In this document: positions 54,137 through 63,830 of the stretch, in pieces
Numbering within the stretch: position 1 is the stretch's first letter
Layout of the letters: every line of letters begins with the position of its first letter
Origin: Phycisphaerales bacterium
GTDB taxonomy: Bacteria; Planctomycetota; Phycisphaerae; Phycisphaerales; UBA1924
DNA length: 64,000 bases
Assembly: GCA_019744815.1 (NCBI GenBank)
Contig: JAIEUA010000008.1
Span: 62,001 to 126,000, forward strand
Reading direction: 5' to 3'
Position numbers and translations under genes: made by a program
Notes under the pieces: generated by a model
The model's input: the letters and a program-made list of their open reading frames with translations, nothing else
Database searches by the model: none
Told to the model about the DNA's origin: nothing

Positions 54137-55635
54137 GTTTCTGGTCGCTCGACCGCATCAAGTCCCTTCTCGCCGGCACCTGGCTCGCTCGCCCAAAGGA
54201 TCCAGCCGTCGCGCCCCTGGGCGTCGTCATCGACTCGCGTCTCATCAAGCCCGGCAACGTCTTCATCGCGATGAAGGGCGAGCGTGTCGATGGGCACGCC
54301 TATCTCGCGGCCGCCCACGCCGCCGGCGCCGCGCTCGCCATCGTCGAGGACCCCTCCGCCTGCGGCGTGCTCCCGCCCGGGCTCGCCGTGCTCAAGGTCG
54401 ATCGCTCCGCCGCCGCCCTCATCCGCCTCGCCACCGAGTACCGCACGACCCTGGAAGGCACCAAGGTCGTCGCCGTCTCCGGTTCCAACGGCAAGACCAC
54501 GACGACCCGGCTGCTGCAAGGTGTGCTCAGCGCCCGCTTCCGCGGCGTCGCCAGCCAGAAGAGCTTCAACAACTCCATCGGCGTCCCGCTCACCATCCTC
54601 GCCGCCCGCCCCGGCGATCAGTTCCTCATCTGCGAGGTCGGCACCAACGCCCCGGGCGAGATCGCCGAGCTCGCCGAGATCGTGCGCCCCGACATCAGCG
54701 TCATCACCAGCATCGGCCGCGAGCACCTCGAAGGGCTCGGCTCTCTCCCAGGCGTCATCGACGAAGAAGCCGCCATCGCCTCTTCCATCCAGCCCGGCGG
54801 CGTCGCCATCGTCCCCGACACGCCCGCCGCCATCGTCGAAAGCGTCCGCGCCCGCATGCAGGCCGCCGACCACGCCCAGCCCAACATCGTCCGCTTCGGC
54901 GCCGACGCCGACACCGAGTGGCGCGTCGGCCACATCGACGTCGACGACAGCGGCACCTCGTTCACCATCAACGAGCGCGCTAAGTTCAAGACCCGCCTGG
55001 TCGGCGCGCACAACGCCTTCAACGCCGCCGCGGTGGTCGCCGCCGCACGCCGCTTCGGGATGGACGACGCCGCGATCGCCGCCGCCCTCCTCGAGGCCGG
55101 CGGGGCCGAGTTCCGCCTCGCCCTCGAGCAGCACGCCGGCATCGCCCTGCTGAACGACGCCTACAACGCCAACCCCGATTCGATGCTCGCCGGCCTGCGC
55201 ACCTTCGCCGCGCTCTCCCACAAGCGGCACCCGGCCCGCCGCATCGTGGTCCTGGGCGACATGCTCGAGCTCGGCGACGCCGCCCCCGATGCCCACCGCG
55301 AGATCGGCGACGCCGTCGCCGCCGACGCCTCCATCGATCTCGCGATCCTCGTAGGCCCGCTCATGCTCTTCGCCGCCGAACGCCTCCGCAAAAAGTGGAC
55401 CGGCGACAAGGTCGTCATCCTCCCCGAGCTCTCCGACGACGCGAGCGCCGCCAGCGTCGCCGCCATGCTCCGCGCCGGCGACTTCGTCTTCCTCAAGGGC
55501 TCCCGCCGCATGGGCCTCGAGCGGATTTCCAAAGCCCTCAAGGGCGGCGCCGATTCCCGGTCAATAATCGGCCCTTCCCCCACGATGGCTCTCACGGCGG
55601 CCCCCACGCCGCCGCCCGCCGCGATTCACGGATGA
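54133..55635 (+). CDS. murF: UDP-MurNAc-pentapeptide synthetase MurF
   Basis: 500 residues. It attaches D-Ala-D-Ala to the UDP-MurNAc-tripeptide. Nucleotide motif VSGSNGKTTTTRLLQGVL; then SFNNSIGVPLTIL, EVGTNAPGEIAELAEI, SIGREHLEGLGS and NDAYNANPDSMLAGL, all MurF-typical. The C-terminus extends by about 30 residues (TMALTAAPTPPPAAIHG) that are low-complexity and probably not folded. It overlaps murE by 4 nt and lies 31 nt before mraY. Confidence 0.9.
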   Translation: MSFWSLDRIKSLLAGTWLARPKDPAVAPLGVVIDSRLIKPGNVFIAMKGERVDGHAYLAAAHAAGAALAIVEDPSACGVLPPGLAVLKVDRSAAALIRLATEYRTTLEGTKVVAVSGSNGKTTTTRLLQGVLSARFRGVASQKSFNNSIGVPLTILAARPGDQFLICEVGTNAPGEIAELAEIVRPDISVITSIGREHLEGLGSLPGVIDEEAAIASSIQPGGVAIVPDTPAAIVESVRARMQAADHAQPNIVRFGADADTEWRVGHIDVDDSGTSFTINERAKFKTRLVGAHNAFNAAAVVAAARRFGMDDAAIAAALLEAGGAEFRLALEQHAGIALLNDAYNANPDSMLAGLRTFAALSHKRHPARRIVVLGDMLELGDAAPDAHREIGDAVAADASIDLAILVGPLMLFAAERLRKKWTGDKVVILPELSDDASAASVAAMLRAGDFVFLKGSRRMGLERISKALKGGADSRSIIGPSPTMALTAAPTPPPAAIHG

Positions 55636-55666
55636 ATCGATGGTGTCAACGGACTGACACGAACGA

Positions 55667-56854
55667 ATGCTCTACGTCCTCCTTGATCTCTGTCGCAAGT
55701 GGCTCTCCGAACACGGGACGTGGATCGGCGAACGCGGCTACTACACCCTCTTCGCCATCTTCGATCAGATCCAGTTCCGCACCCTCGCCGCCGCCATCCT
55801 CTCCTTCGCCATCATGATCGTCTTCGGGCGTCGCGTGATCGCGATGCTGGTCCGCCTCAAGATCGGCGACGCCGGCCTCTCCGACGCCGAAGCCCTCAAG
55901 CGCCACGCCGCCAGCCGCGCCAACGTCCCCACCATGGGCGGCATCCTCATCGCCGCCGCCATCCTCGTCTCCACCCTGCTCCTCGCCGACCTCCGCCAGT
56001 TCTACGTCCAGGCTGGCCTCATCATCTTCATCACCTTCGCCGGTGTCGGCGCCGCCGACGACTGGCTCAAGCTCACCGCCACCCAACGCGGCAGCAAGAG
56101 CCGCCAGGGCCTCTACGCCTGGGAGAAACTCGTCTTCCAGCTCGGCGTCGCCGCCCTCGTCGCCTGGTTCCTCTACGGCCACACCAACACCCCCGCACCC
56201 GACCTCGCCCACGTCCTCAACCTCCCCGCCCAGAAAACCTGGGAGAGCCCCGGCAACGTTTCCTCATCGCTCATCTACCTCGGCGCCATCGCCTACGTCG
56301 CCTTCGCCACGCTCATGATCGCCGGCATGAGCAACGCCGTGAACATCGCCGACGGCATGGACGGCCTCGTCGGCGGCACCGCTGGCATCGTCTCCATCGG
56401 CCTGGTCGTTCTCTCCCTCATCGCCGGCAGCCAGACCGCCGCCCAGTACCTCCTCGTCCCCCACATCCCCATCGCCGACGAGCTCGCCGTGATGTCCGGC
56501 GCCATGGCCGGCGCATGCTTCGGGTTCCTCTGGTGGAACTGCTCGCCCGCCAGCGTCTTCATGGGCGACACCGGCGCCCTCGCCCTCGGCGCCCTCGTCG
56601 GCTACATCGCGGTCATCACCCGCCAGGAGTTCGTCATCGTCGCCATGTGCGGCATCTTCATGATCGAGGCCGGCTCGGTCGCTCTCCAGGTCGGCTACTT
56701 CAAATCCACCGGCGGCAAGCGCATCTTCAAGGTCGCCCCGTACCACCACCACCTGCACCTCTCCGGCTGGACCGAGCAGCAGGTGGTCGCTCGCTTCTGG
56801 ATCATCACCGTCCTCTTGCTCGCCCTCGCGCTGGCGACGATCAAGATCCGCTAG
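55667..56854 (+). CDS. mraY: phospho-N-acetylmuramoyl-pentapeptide-transferase MraY
   Basis: 395 residues, slightly long for the family (about 360). It links UDP-MurNAc-pentapeptide to undecaprenyl phosphate to make lipid I in the inner membrane. About ten helices; family motifs TMGGILIAAA, GAADDWLKL, NAVNIADGMDGLVGGTAG, GDTGALALGALVGYIAV, and PYHHHLHLSGWTEQQV with the conserved histidines. The order murE-murF-mraY with tight spacing fits one operon. Confidence 0.9.
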   Translation: MLYVLLDLCRKWLSEHGTWIGERGYYTLFAIFDQIQFRTLAAAILSFAIMIVFGRRVIAMLVRLKIGDAGLSDAEALKRHAASRANVPTMGGILIAAAILVSTLLLADLRQFYVQAGLIIFITFAGVGAADDWLKLTATQRGSKSRQGLYAWEKLVFQLGVAALVAWFLYGHTNTPAPDLAHVLNLPAQKTWESPGNVSSSLIYLGAIAYVAFATLMIAGMSNAVNIADGMDGLVGGTAGIVSIGLVVLSLIAGSQTAAQYLLVPHIPIADELAVMSGAMAGACFGFLWWNCSPASVFMGDTGALALGALVGYIAVITRQEFVIVAMCGIFMIEAGSVALQVGYFKSTGGKRIFKVAPYHHHLHLSGWTEQQVVARFWIITVLLLALALATIKIR

Positions 56855-56891
56855 CGATCCCCGGCACATTCGCCGCGACCGTGATCCATCC

Positions 56892-58130
56892 TCATTCCTT
56901 GGAAACCAGCACCAGCGGCTCAAGCAGCGCCACATTCGCCTGCACCTGGTCGTAGCCCCGGCCCACCACCTCGATCCGCAGGCGCTCCATCCCGGTGCAC
57001 TCGATGCCCAGCTCGACCTCGCTGCGGTCCGCCGAGAGCTCGAAGGTCTGTCCCTTCCCGAACGCCCCGGTCTTCGCCGCCAGGCTTGCCGTCACGGTCG
57101 TGTTGCCCCAAGCCTTCGAAGCCTCCGGCAACGCCAGCGTCGCCCGCAAGCGCTTCGCGTTCACGGGCAGCTTCCACTCCACCGCGATCGGCCCCGACAG
57201 CGTGACCGTCGCCAGCCCAATCGGCGCATCCTCGAGCGACTGCACCTCCGGGCTCGGCGCCCACCGCCGTCCCCCCAACGCCTCCTGCTTCACGATCGGG
57301 CACGACGCCAGCGCGACCAGGCTCGCGGGCTCGAACACGATCGCGTCGATCGCGCCGACATCCAGCACCCCGCTCGAACCCTCGCCCGCGAGCGACCACA
57401 CCACCGTCATCGCGCCCGCCCCGACCCCCGAGGCCGTCCCGGTCGAGGCGAGCTGCCGGGCCGCGAGCACGGACCCGTCCGAGAGCGAGACCAGCGGCGT
57501 GTCGCTGCGGACCGCCTTCGACGACAACTGGATCGACGCCACCCGCTCGATCGGCACCGTGTTCTTGGTGCTCCCGACCTCGATCACCAGCTCCGACCCG
57601 ATCGACTCCACAAAGCCCTCCAGGCGATCCGCGTTGGAGAGCAGCACCACATCGGTCTTCGCCGCCTCGAACACCCGCGGAGCGTCGTTGAGCCCGATCC
57701 ACACGACGCGATCCAGCGCCGACTCGAACCCGCCGACCCGTCGGCTGCGCCAGCGGATCGTGTCGCTGTTGGCCTTCGCGTCGCCCTCGCCCTTCACGCC
57801 GGCGCTGGTCACCAGGAAGCCCGGCACCAACTGCCCGTCGCTCAACCGCAGCACCCCCGCGATCTCGCCCGGCGCTTCCGCCACCGCGACCGCGGTCGGC
57901 GCCGCCGCCCCGTGATGCCGCCGCGAGTACGCCGCCAGGAGCTTGGCACGCTCGAGCGACCGCACCCGGCCCGTCGCGTCACGGTACTGCACGCTCTTCT
58001 CGCCGATCCCGACCAACTCGCCCGACACCCGCAGCAGATCCCGATCGATGAAGTGGAAGCGATCGCTCTCCTCCGCGCGAGCGCCCGCGGCCAGACCGGC
58101 GACCATCACCATCGCAAGCATCGCTCTCAC
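56892..58130 (-). CDS. secreted protein with NPCBM-like C-terminal domain
   Basis: 412 residues from GTG 58130, which has AGGAG at good spacing; an ATG lies three codons on. Signal peptide ends AAGARA. The body has short beta hairpins of planctomycete style (RDLLRVSGELVGIGEKSVQYR, SNADRLEGFVESIGSELVI, SLSDGSVLAAR), and the last 150 residues look like a NPCBM/NEW2-type carbohydrate-binding jellyroll (VEWKLPVNAKRLRATLALP, SEVELGIECTGMERLRI). It lies directly downstream of the prenyltransferase-repeat gene, same strand, 71 nt away. Function unknown. Confidence 0.7.
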   Translation of the reverse strand: MRAMLAMVMVAGLAAGARAEESDRFHFIDRDLLRVSGELVGIGEKSVQYRDATGRVRSLERAKLLAAYSRRHHGAAAPTAVAVAEAPGEIAGVLRLSDGQLVPGFLVTSAGVKGEGDAKANSDTIRWRSRRVGGFESALDRVVWIGLNDAPRVFEAAKTDVVLLSNADRLEGFVESIGSELVIEVGSTKNTVPIERVASIQLSSKAVRSDTPLVSLSDGSVLAARQLASTGTASGVGAGAMTVVWSLAGEGSSGVLDVGAIDAIVFEPASLVALASCPIVKQEALGGRRWAPSPEVQSLEDAPIGLATVTLSGPIAVEWKLPVNAKRLRATLALPEASKAWGNTTVTASLAAKTGAFGKGQTFELSADRSEVELGIECTGMERLRIEVVGRGYDQVQANVALLEPLVLVSKE

Positions 58131-58201
58131 ATCCTGCTCCTGATCCGTCCCCCGGGCTCGAGCGCGTCCATCCCGTGCCAACCACGCGGGCCGTCGGGCG
58201 T

Positions 58202-59338
58202 TCACTTCTGGAAGATCGGCAGATACCGCTTGGGCATCTGAAGGACGATGAGCGCCATCGCCGTGCCGTACACATCCCCGACCGCGGGATCCTGCCACGA
58301 GCCGTCCTGCTGCTGGGCCACCAGCAGCTCCTCACGGATCGCGGGCCACCAGGCCGACCAGTTCTCGCCGCCCGCGAGATACATCGCCTGGGCCGCGTAG
58401 TAGTGCCCGTAAAAGTAGTGGGGGCTGGTGCGATCCTGCCGGGGCATCGCGTTGACGGCCAGGTACTTGAGGCCCTTGTTGATCTGCGGGTCGTCGTAGA
58501 TCCCCGCGTAGTACAGGCTCGCGATGCCCGCCGCCGAGCGGGGCCACGCGCTCGGGCCCGCGGTGAGCTGGTACTTGAACCCGCCGTCGTCGTTCTGGCA
58601 GCGCCGGATGTAATCGACCGCGCGATCGATGGTCTGCTTGGGGACCTCAAGCCCCGCGTTGCGGGCCGCACGCAGGGCCATGATCTGGCAGATCGTCACC
58701 GACACGTCGGCGTCGTTGGGGACCGGGTTGTAGCGCCAGCCTCCCTCGTCGTTCTGCGTGGACACGATCAGCCGCACCGCACGCAGCACCGCGTTGTGCA
58801 GCTTCGCCGCCGCCGCCGCGTCCGGCCCGCCCCCGGTCATGCCGTAGACCTCGCAGAGAAACAAGGTCGCGAACCCGTGCCCGTACATCGGAGCGGCCGC
58901 CGTATCCCCGGCCACCAGCCCCGACTCGGTGCAGTTCTCCAGGACGTGCTTGAGCGCCTTCTCCACGTTCTCCCCGTAGGGCCCGCGCCCCGGGAGATTG
59001 CCATCCGCCATGAACGCGATCGCGCCGAGCGACGTGATCGCAACCGAGCGGCCCCAGCGATCGTCGCCAAAGCTCCCGTCGGTGCTCTGCTTCTTCGCGA
59101 GCCACGCGAGCCCTCGCGTGATGCCGGCGTCCAGCTTGGCCGTCATCTCGCCCTCGGTGGGCGCGTTCTGAGCGGACTTGTGGGCGTCATCGAACGGCAG
59201 GTCGAGCTTGTCTGGCTGCGGCGCGACAGCCGGCGCGTCCGGCGGCACGTTCGCCGGCGGATCGTCCGCCACCGCCGCGGCAGCGCCCGCCAGCAGAGCC
59301 ACAAGACCGATCGCCCGGATGGTCTGGCGTGCCGTCAC
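58202..59338 (-). CDS. exported prenyltransferase/squalene-oxidase repeat protein
   Basis: 378 residues from GTG 59338, which overlaps the upstream stop by 4 nt (GTGA). Signal peptide ends AAAAVADD. The body has repeated alpha-alpha toroid units: GLAWLAKKQSTDGSFGDDRW, STQNDEGGWRYNP, RRCQNDDGGFKYQL, AQQQDGSWQDP, typical of prenyltransferase-repeat or terpene-cyclase-like folds. In planctomycetes such proteins commonly sit beside DUF4175-type and vWA genes; their substrate is not established. Catalytic residues of true cyclases (DXDD) are absent from the visible sequence. Confidence 0.8.
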   Translation of the reverse strand: MTARQTIRAIGLVALLAGAAAAVADDPPANVPPDAPAVAPQPDKLDLPFDDAHKSAQNAPTEGEMTAKLDAGITRGLAWLAKKQSTDGSFGDDRWGRSVAITSLGAIAFMADGNLPGRGPYGENVEKALKHVLENCTESGLVAGDTAAAPMYGHGFATLFLCEVYGMTGGGPDAAAAAKLHNAVLRAVRLIVSTQNDEGGWRYNPVPNDADVSVTICQIMALRAARNAGLEVPKQTIDRAVDYIRRCQNDDGGFKYQLTAGPSAWPRSAAGIASLYYAGIYDDPQINKGLKYLAVNAMPRQDRTSPHYFYGHYYAAQAMYLAGGENWSAWWPAIREELLVAQQQDGSWQDPAVGDVYGTAMALIVLQMPKRYLPIFQK

Positions 59339-60120
59339 TTCTTCTTCTCCTCCGCGAGCTTGCGGTAGTACGACTCGGTGGCGGACTTGTACATCGAGCT
59401 GAACTTGTCGGAGAAGCCTTGCAAAAGGGCATCGCGTACGTGCGCGGGCAAATCGCCCCACGCCGCCGGAGCCGCCGCCGCGGGCGTCGAGAGCGCCGCG
59501 TCCTGTCGCGACGGCCCGTCGCCCGCCTGCGCCGATTCCTTGCCGGCTTGCTGTTGCTGCTGCTGCGACTGGGTGCGCTGGTTCTGGTTCTGATCCTTCT
59601 CTGGATCCGGATTCTGCTGCGACTGCTGCTGTTGCTGCTGCTGATTCTGCCGCGCGGCCTTGATGATCCGGTCCAGCCGCGTCAGCACATCTTCCTGCAC
59701 CCGCTGGGTGTCGAGTCCCGGGTCGCGGTCCTTCTGCACCCGGTCCGCGGCGTCGTCCATCAGCCGCACCACCGACGCGAACTCATCCGCCTGCTCCTTG
59801 GGGGACAACTGCCGATCGAGCTCCTTGCGGGTCGTGTCCGTCTTCTCGCCCACCTTCTCGCCCGCCTTCTCGCCCGCCTTCTCGCCCGCCTTCTCGGCCG
59901 GCTTGGTGTCTCCGGCCTTGCTCTCTCCCGCCTTGCTGGTCCCCAGCAGCGAATCCAGATCCGGCAACCCGCTCGGCTTGGCAGCCGGCTTCCCCGCCGG
60001 CTTCTCCTGCGGCTTCTCGGGAGCCTTCCCAGGGGCGCTCTCGGGCGCCTGCACCGGGTCCGCCGCCATCGCCGCGCCCGCGAGCATCATCACGCCCATC
60101 ACTCGGAGCATCGCCTTCAT
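59335..60120 (-). CDS. exported Gln/Lys-rich coiled-coil protein
   Basis: 261 residues. Signal peptide MKAMLRVMGVMMLAGAAMAA, then Lys/Pro/Glu-rich linker including AGEK tandem repeats (encoded by 12-bp repeats at about 59842-59897), a helical stretch (LSPKEQADEFASVVRLMDDA), a poly-Gln segment (about residues 160-195) and a C-terminal helix. Overlaps the upstream gene by 4 nt (ATGA) and the downstream one likewise, so all three form a coupled operon. No enzyme features; likely a structural or adaptor protein. Confidence 0.75.
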   Translation of the reverse strand: MKAMLRVMGVMMLAGAAMAADPVQAPESAPGKAPEKPQEKPAGKPAAKPSGLPDLDSLLGTSKAGESKAGDTKPAEKAGEKAGEKAGEKVGEKTDTTRKELDRQLSPKEQADEFASVVRLMDDAADRVQKDRDPGLDTQRVQEDVLTRLDRIIKAARQNQQQQQQQSQQNPDPEKDQNQNQRTQSQQQQQQAGKESAQAGDGPSRQDAALSTPAAAAPAAWGDLPAHVRDALLQGFSDKFSSMYKSATESYYRKLAEEKKK

Positions 60121-63100
60121 CGCGGCACCTCCTGCGGCTTCGGCTGCGGCTCCGGCTGCGGCTCCGGCGGCACGCCCGGCTTCATCTCTTCCACGTTCGG
60201 CCCCTTCGGCCCGCCGCCCTGCTGCTCGGAGAGCTTCTTGATCAGCGCGTTCCCCTGCTTCGCCAGGTCGCGCTGCAAGGCGCCCACCTCGTCCAGCTCC
60301 TGCGGCTCGGGCTTCGGAGCCTCCGCCAGCGACCGCGTGCGCAGCGCGGCATCCTGCTGCATCGCCCGCAGCAGCTTCAACTCCGCGATCGGCGGGATGA
60401 TCGGGCGAGGGCCGCCGTTCTGTCCGCCGCCGCCGCTGTTCCCGCCCTGGGCCTCGCGGAAATCCTTTTCATCCGGCGACTGCGACAACGCCTCGACCAG
60501 CGAACGCAGCACGTTGGCGCTCGACGCCTGCCACGCGTCGACGCCCTTGGTCGCGACGCCGTCTTTGAGCGCCTGCTCGGTACGCGACATCAGCGAGTCC
60601 AACCGGTCGTGGCTGAAGCGGAAGACGCCCTCGTCCGAGAGCTCCTTGGTCTTGGCCTGCAGCTCCTTCAGCTTGCCCCGGAGCTGCTCCTGCTTCTCAC
60701 CGATCGACCGCACCGCCGCCCGGTCGCGGCGCGACAGCTCCTTGCCGACGAACCCCGAGGTGTCCGCCCGGATCGCGATCTGCTCCTGCAGCGCGCTGTC
60801 GTACGCCTTCTTGAGCTCCTCGCGCTTGCGGTCCTCGTCGCGCTTGGCCGCCTGATCCCGCAGCTTCTTCGCCAGGTCCCGCGCGTCGGTCAGTTGCGAG
60901 AGCGCGTCGCGTTGGGCCCGATCCGCCCCCGGCTCATCCGCCGGCACCAGCCGCAGCGACTGCACCGCCGTCGCCTGCCGGTTGGACGCCGCTTCGAGGG
61001 CGTCGGCGATCGGCGCGCCACCCTCCTTCACCGCGCGGGCCGCGTCGGTCACCGCGATGGTGTCCTGGTTGAGCCGGATCTGTCGCGCATCGAGCGTCTC
61101 ACCCTCGGCGAGCTTGGCCTTATCCGCAGCCTTATCCGCCGCCTTGTCAGCCAGGGCCGCGATCTCGGCACTCTGCCGCGCCATCAGGTCTTCGATCTGC
61201 TGCACGAGGTCCGCCAATTGCCGCCGCAGCGACTCGTCGCGCCGCTTCGCGCCCTTGTCCAGCTCTTGCAGCATCCGCTCCAGCGTCTCCTCGGCCTTCT
61301 TCTGGAAGTCGTTCGCGGTCGCGGTCTGGTTTTCTCCCGCGCTCTTCGACGCCTGCTGCATCGTGTCCGACAACTGCTCCTTGGCCGACTCGTCCGCCGC
61401 CGCCTTCATCGCCTCGGCCTGGGCCGGGTCGGTCGACTGCATCTTCTTCGATCGGTCCTGCAGCGCATCGGTCGCGGCACGGGCCCGCTGGGCCAGCTCC
61501 TGCTGCGCCTGAGCCAGCCTCTCCAGCGCGGCCCGCTGCTCGTTGCTCAGCTCGCTGGTCTTCTTGCCGCCGGTCTCTTTCGCCAGGTCCTTGGTCTCGC
61601 TGGCGAGCCGGCGCTGGTCCTCGAGCATCTTCTCGACCTCGCGCCGCGTCGCCCAGCCGTCCTTTCCCTGATCCAGGATGGACGCGATCTGTCCCATCGC
61701 CTCACGCACCTGAGACTGCGCCGCCCGGGCCTTCTCCGTGGCGCCCGCATCCGCCGGCGCTTGCCCGTCGGGCTTGCGGGACTCGGCCAGCGAGCGAGAG
61801 GCCTCGCGCGACTTCTCGGCCGCCTGATCCAGCAGCGCGCCCACATCGCTCAGCATCTGCCGCACGTTGCGGTCCGGCAGCGCGTTCTTGTCGACCCGCT
61901 CGGCCAGCTTCTTCACCAGAGCCGCCGGTGGCGACAACCGCTGCGTCAGCGAATCCTGCTCGTTCTTGAGCGCCTGAGCCTTCTCGCTGCCCCCCGCCTG
62001 ATCCAGCGACTCGGCGCTCTTCCGCACCTTGCCCTGATCCGCGTCGAGGCGGATCGCCGCCGATCGCAGTCCGGCGAGTTCCGCCAGCACCTGCTCGACG
62101 AACTGCCCCTCGCTGATGATCCGAAGCTTTCGCGGCGAGGAGATCACCGGGGCGTGCGTCTGCCCTTCCAACGCAAAGCGATCCTGCGCCACCGCCGTCA
62201 GGTGCAGCTCATCCCCCGGCTTGAGCGCGTAGCTCGACAGCTCGATCGTCGCCGGCGCCCGAGCCGTGCGCGCCTCCTCCGCATCGATCGCCACATCCCG
62301 CGCCGCCAGCGACACCGGCTGTCCCGCGGCCTCGGCCGGCGCCCCGGGCGAGTCCGCACGCCCGCGGAGCGTCTGCGCCTCCAGCGAAAGCCGCGCCAAC
62401 CCAACATCGTCGCGGCCCTCGCCCACGACATCCAGCACCGCGCTCGCCAGCACGGTCTCGTCCTGAGCGGGAAGCACCACGCTCGCGGTGGGCGCTTTGT
62501 CCGTCACCACGCCCACCAGCAGCATCGCGGGCTCCGGGCTGGTGATGCCGAACTCGTCCTCGATCACAAGCCCCGCCCGCAACGATTCCTTGGGTGTAAA
62601 CGACAGCGTCAGCGTCGCCATCCCGTTCACGTCCGTCTTCTGCAGCGTCATGCCCGCCGGCGGCTCCGCGCCGCCCAGCATCTTCTTCAGGAATCCCGTC
62701 TCGCCCTCGCTCACCGGCACCGGCTTGCTCAGCGTCAGGGCCAGCCTGACCGTCGAACCCGCGAGCAGCGGCGACAGTGCGGCAGACTCCGCCCGCCCGG
62801 CGCCGAGGTCCTTGGTGCCGGTCACAAACTCACCCAGCGCGGCCGTCCCCGCGTAGCTCGGCGGCACCACCGTCGCTTCCATCCGCGTGATCACCGGCGG
62901 CTCGACCAGCTCCACCGCAGCGATCTCGGTCGCCGCGTCCGCGGTCTCGAACCAGTACTCCAACGTCGCCCGCGCGTTGTTGGTCCCGCTCGCCACCAAC
63001 GGCTCCACCAGCGACCTCGCATCAAGCAACCGCTCGAACAACTCTCCCCGCGGCGCGGACTCGTTCTTGACACCCTGCGAAGGGAGCAGCGTCGAGGCCG

Positions 63101-63830
63101 TCGCCGTAGTCGTCCCGTTCACCGTCACCCGGTACTTGGCCGTCACCCGCGTCTCGCCCACGTTGCGATTCGTGCGTGTCACCAGCGCCCGCAGCGGCAG
63201 CGCGGTCCCCAGCGCGTGCGCTCTGGCCGTCGTCGCGTTGAGCACCGCGGTGCGGCTCGGCCACTGCGTGTCGCTCCAGGGCGTCAGCACCCGCCGAGCG
63301 CCGATCAGCGTCATCGAGGGCGCCAAGAGACACAGCACCGCCAGCGGCACCACCGCCGTCAACAAGGACGTCGACCCGCGCTTGGACCCGCCGATCGGCC
63401 GCACCACATCTCGAATCGAGAGTTCTCGGAAAGCCTCGAGCGACCGCTGGACCACGTCCTTGGACAACGGAGAATCCGCCGACGCGAGCTCGAGCCCGCT
63501 GGCCAGCAACCCCCGCACCGGCGCTCCCGCCGGCGTCTGTTCCACCCGCAGGGCCACGTCGGTCAGCGAAGGCCGGAATCGGGCCGCGGGCACCAGCAGA
63601 CGGCGGCAACCCGCGATCACCGCGGCCAGCCCGAGCACAAACAACACCCACCGCATCGCCCCCGGCATGCGAATCACAAAGTCGAGCAGCCCGAGCACGA
63701 TCGCGACCCCAAGCGTGACGCCCAGGATCGCCGTCAGTCGGTCAAACACCAGCCAGAGTCGGATCCGCCACCGCAGCGCCGCCAGCGCTTTCTCGATCGG
63801 TCCCGACCGTTGTTCCTGCTCGTTCGCCAT
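60117..63830 (-). CDS. DUF4175-like large membrane protein with coiled coils
   Basis: 1,237 residues. Two hydrophobic stretches near residues 29-70 (LTAILGVTLGVAIVLGLLDF and WVLFVLGLAAVIAGCRRLL), another near 155, then a beta-rich region (about 200-560) and long coiled-coil helices (about 600-1,150) with many Gln, Lys and Glu. The pattern and locus partners match DUF4175-type proteins of planctomycetes, probably envelope proteins of unknown role. It is the first gene of the three-gene operon. Confidence 0.75.
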   Translation of the reverse strand: MANEQEQRSGPIEKALAALRWRIRLWLVFDRLTAILGVTLGVAIVLGLLDFVIRMPGAMRWVLFVLGLAAVIAGCRRLLVPAARFRPSLTDVALRVEQTPAGAPVRGLLASGLELASADSPLSKDVVQRSLEAFRELSIRDVVRPIGGSKRGSTSLLTAVVPLAVLCLLAPSMTLIGARRVLTPWSDTQWPSRTAVLNATTARAHALGTALPLRALVTRTNRNVGETRVTAKYRVTVNGTTTATASTLLPSQGVKNESAPRGELFERLLDARSLVEPLVASGTNNARATLEYWFETADAATEIAAVELVEPPVITRMEATVVPPSYAGTAALGEFVTGTKDLGAGRAESAALSPLLAGSTVRLALTLSKPVPVSEGETGFLKKMLGGAEPPAGMTLQKTDVNGMATLTLSFTPKESLRAGLVIEDEFGITSPEPAMLLVGVVTDKAPTASVVLPAQDETVLASAVLDVVGEGRDDVGLARLSLEAQTLRGRADSPGAPAEAAGQPVSLAARDVAIDAEEARTARAPATIELSSYALKPGDELHLTAVAQDRFALEGQTHAPVISSPRKLRIISEGQFVEQVLAELAGLRSAAIRLDADQGKVRKSAESLDQAGGSEKAQALKNEQDSLTQRLSPPAALVKKLAERVDKNALPDRNVRQMLSDVGALLDQAAEKSREASRSLAESRKPDGQAPADAGATEKARAAQSQVREAMGQIASILDQGKDGWATRREVEKMLEDQRRLASETKDLAKETGGKKTSELSNEQRAALERLAQAQQELAQRARAATDALQDRSKKMQSTDPAQAEAMKAAADESAKEQLSDTMQQASKSAGENQTATANDFQKKAEETLERMLQELDKGAKRRDESLRRQLADLVQQIEDLMARQSAEIAALADKAADKAADKAKLAEGETLDARQIRLNQDTIAVTDAARAVKEGGAPIADALEAASNRQATAVQSLRLVPADEPGADRAQRDALSQLTDARDLAKKLRDQAAKRDEDRKREELKKAYDSALQEQIAIRADTSGFVGKELSRRDRAAVRSIGEKQEQLRGKLKELQAKTKELSDEGVFRFSHDRLDSLMSRTEQALKDGVATKGVDAWQASSANVLRSLVEALSQSPDEKDFREAQGGNSGGGGQNGGPRPIIPPIAELKLLRAMQQDAALRTRSLAEAPKPEPQELDEVGALQRDLAKQGNALIKKLSEQQGGGPKGPNVEEMKPGVPPEPQPEPQPKPQEVPR

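Noticed and set aside
52433..55296. Long minus-strand open frames opposite murE and murF
   Set aside because: They mirror the real genes; the plus-strand proteins have all Mur ligase motifs.
59842..59897. 12-bp repeats that look like a small repeat array
   Set aside because: They are coding (AGEK units) and have no spacers; not CRISPR.
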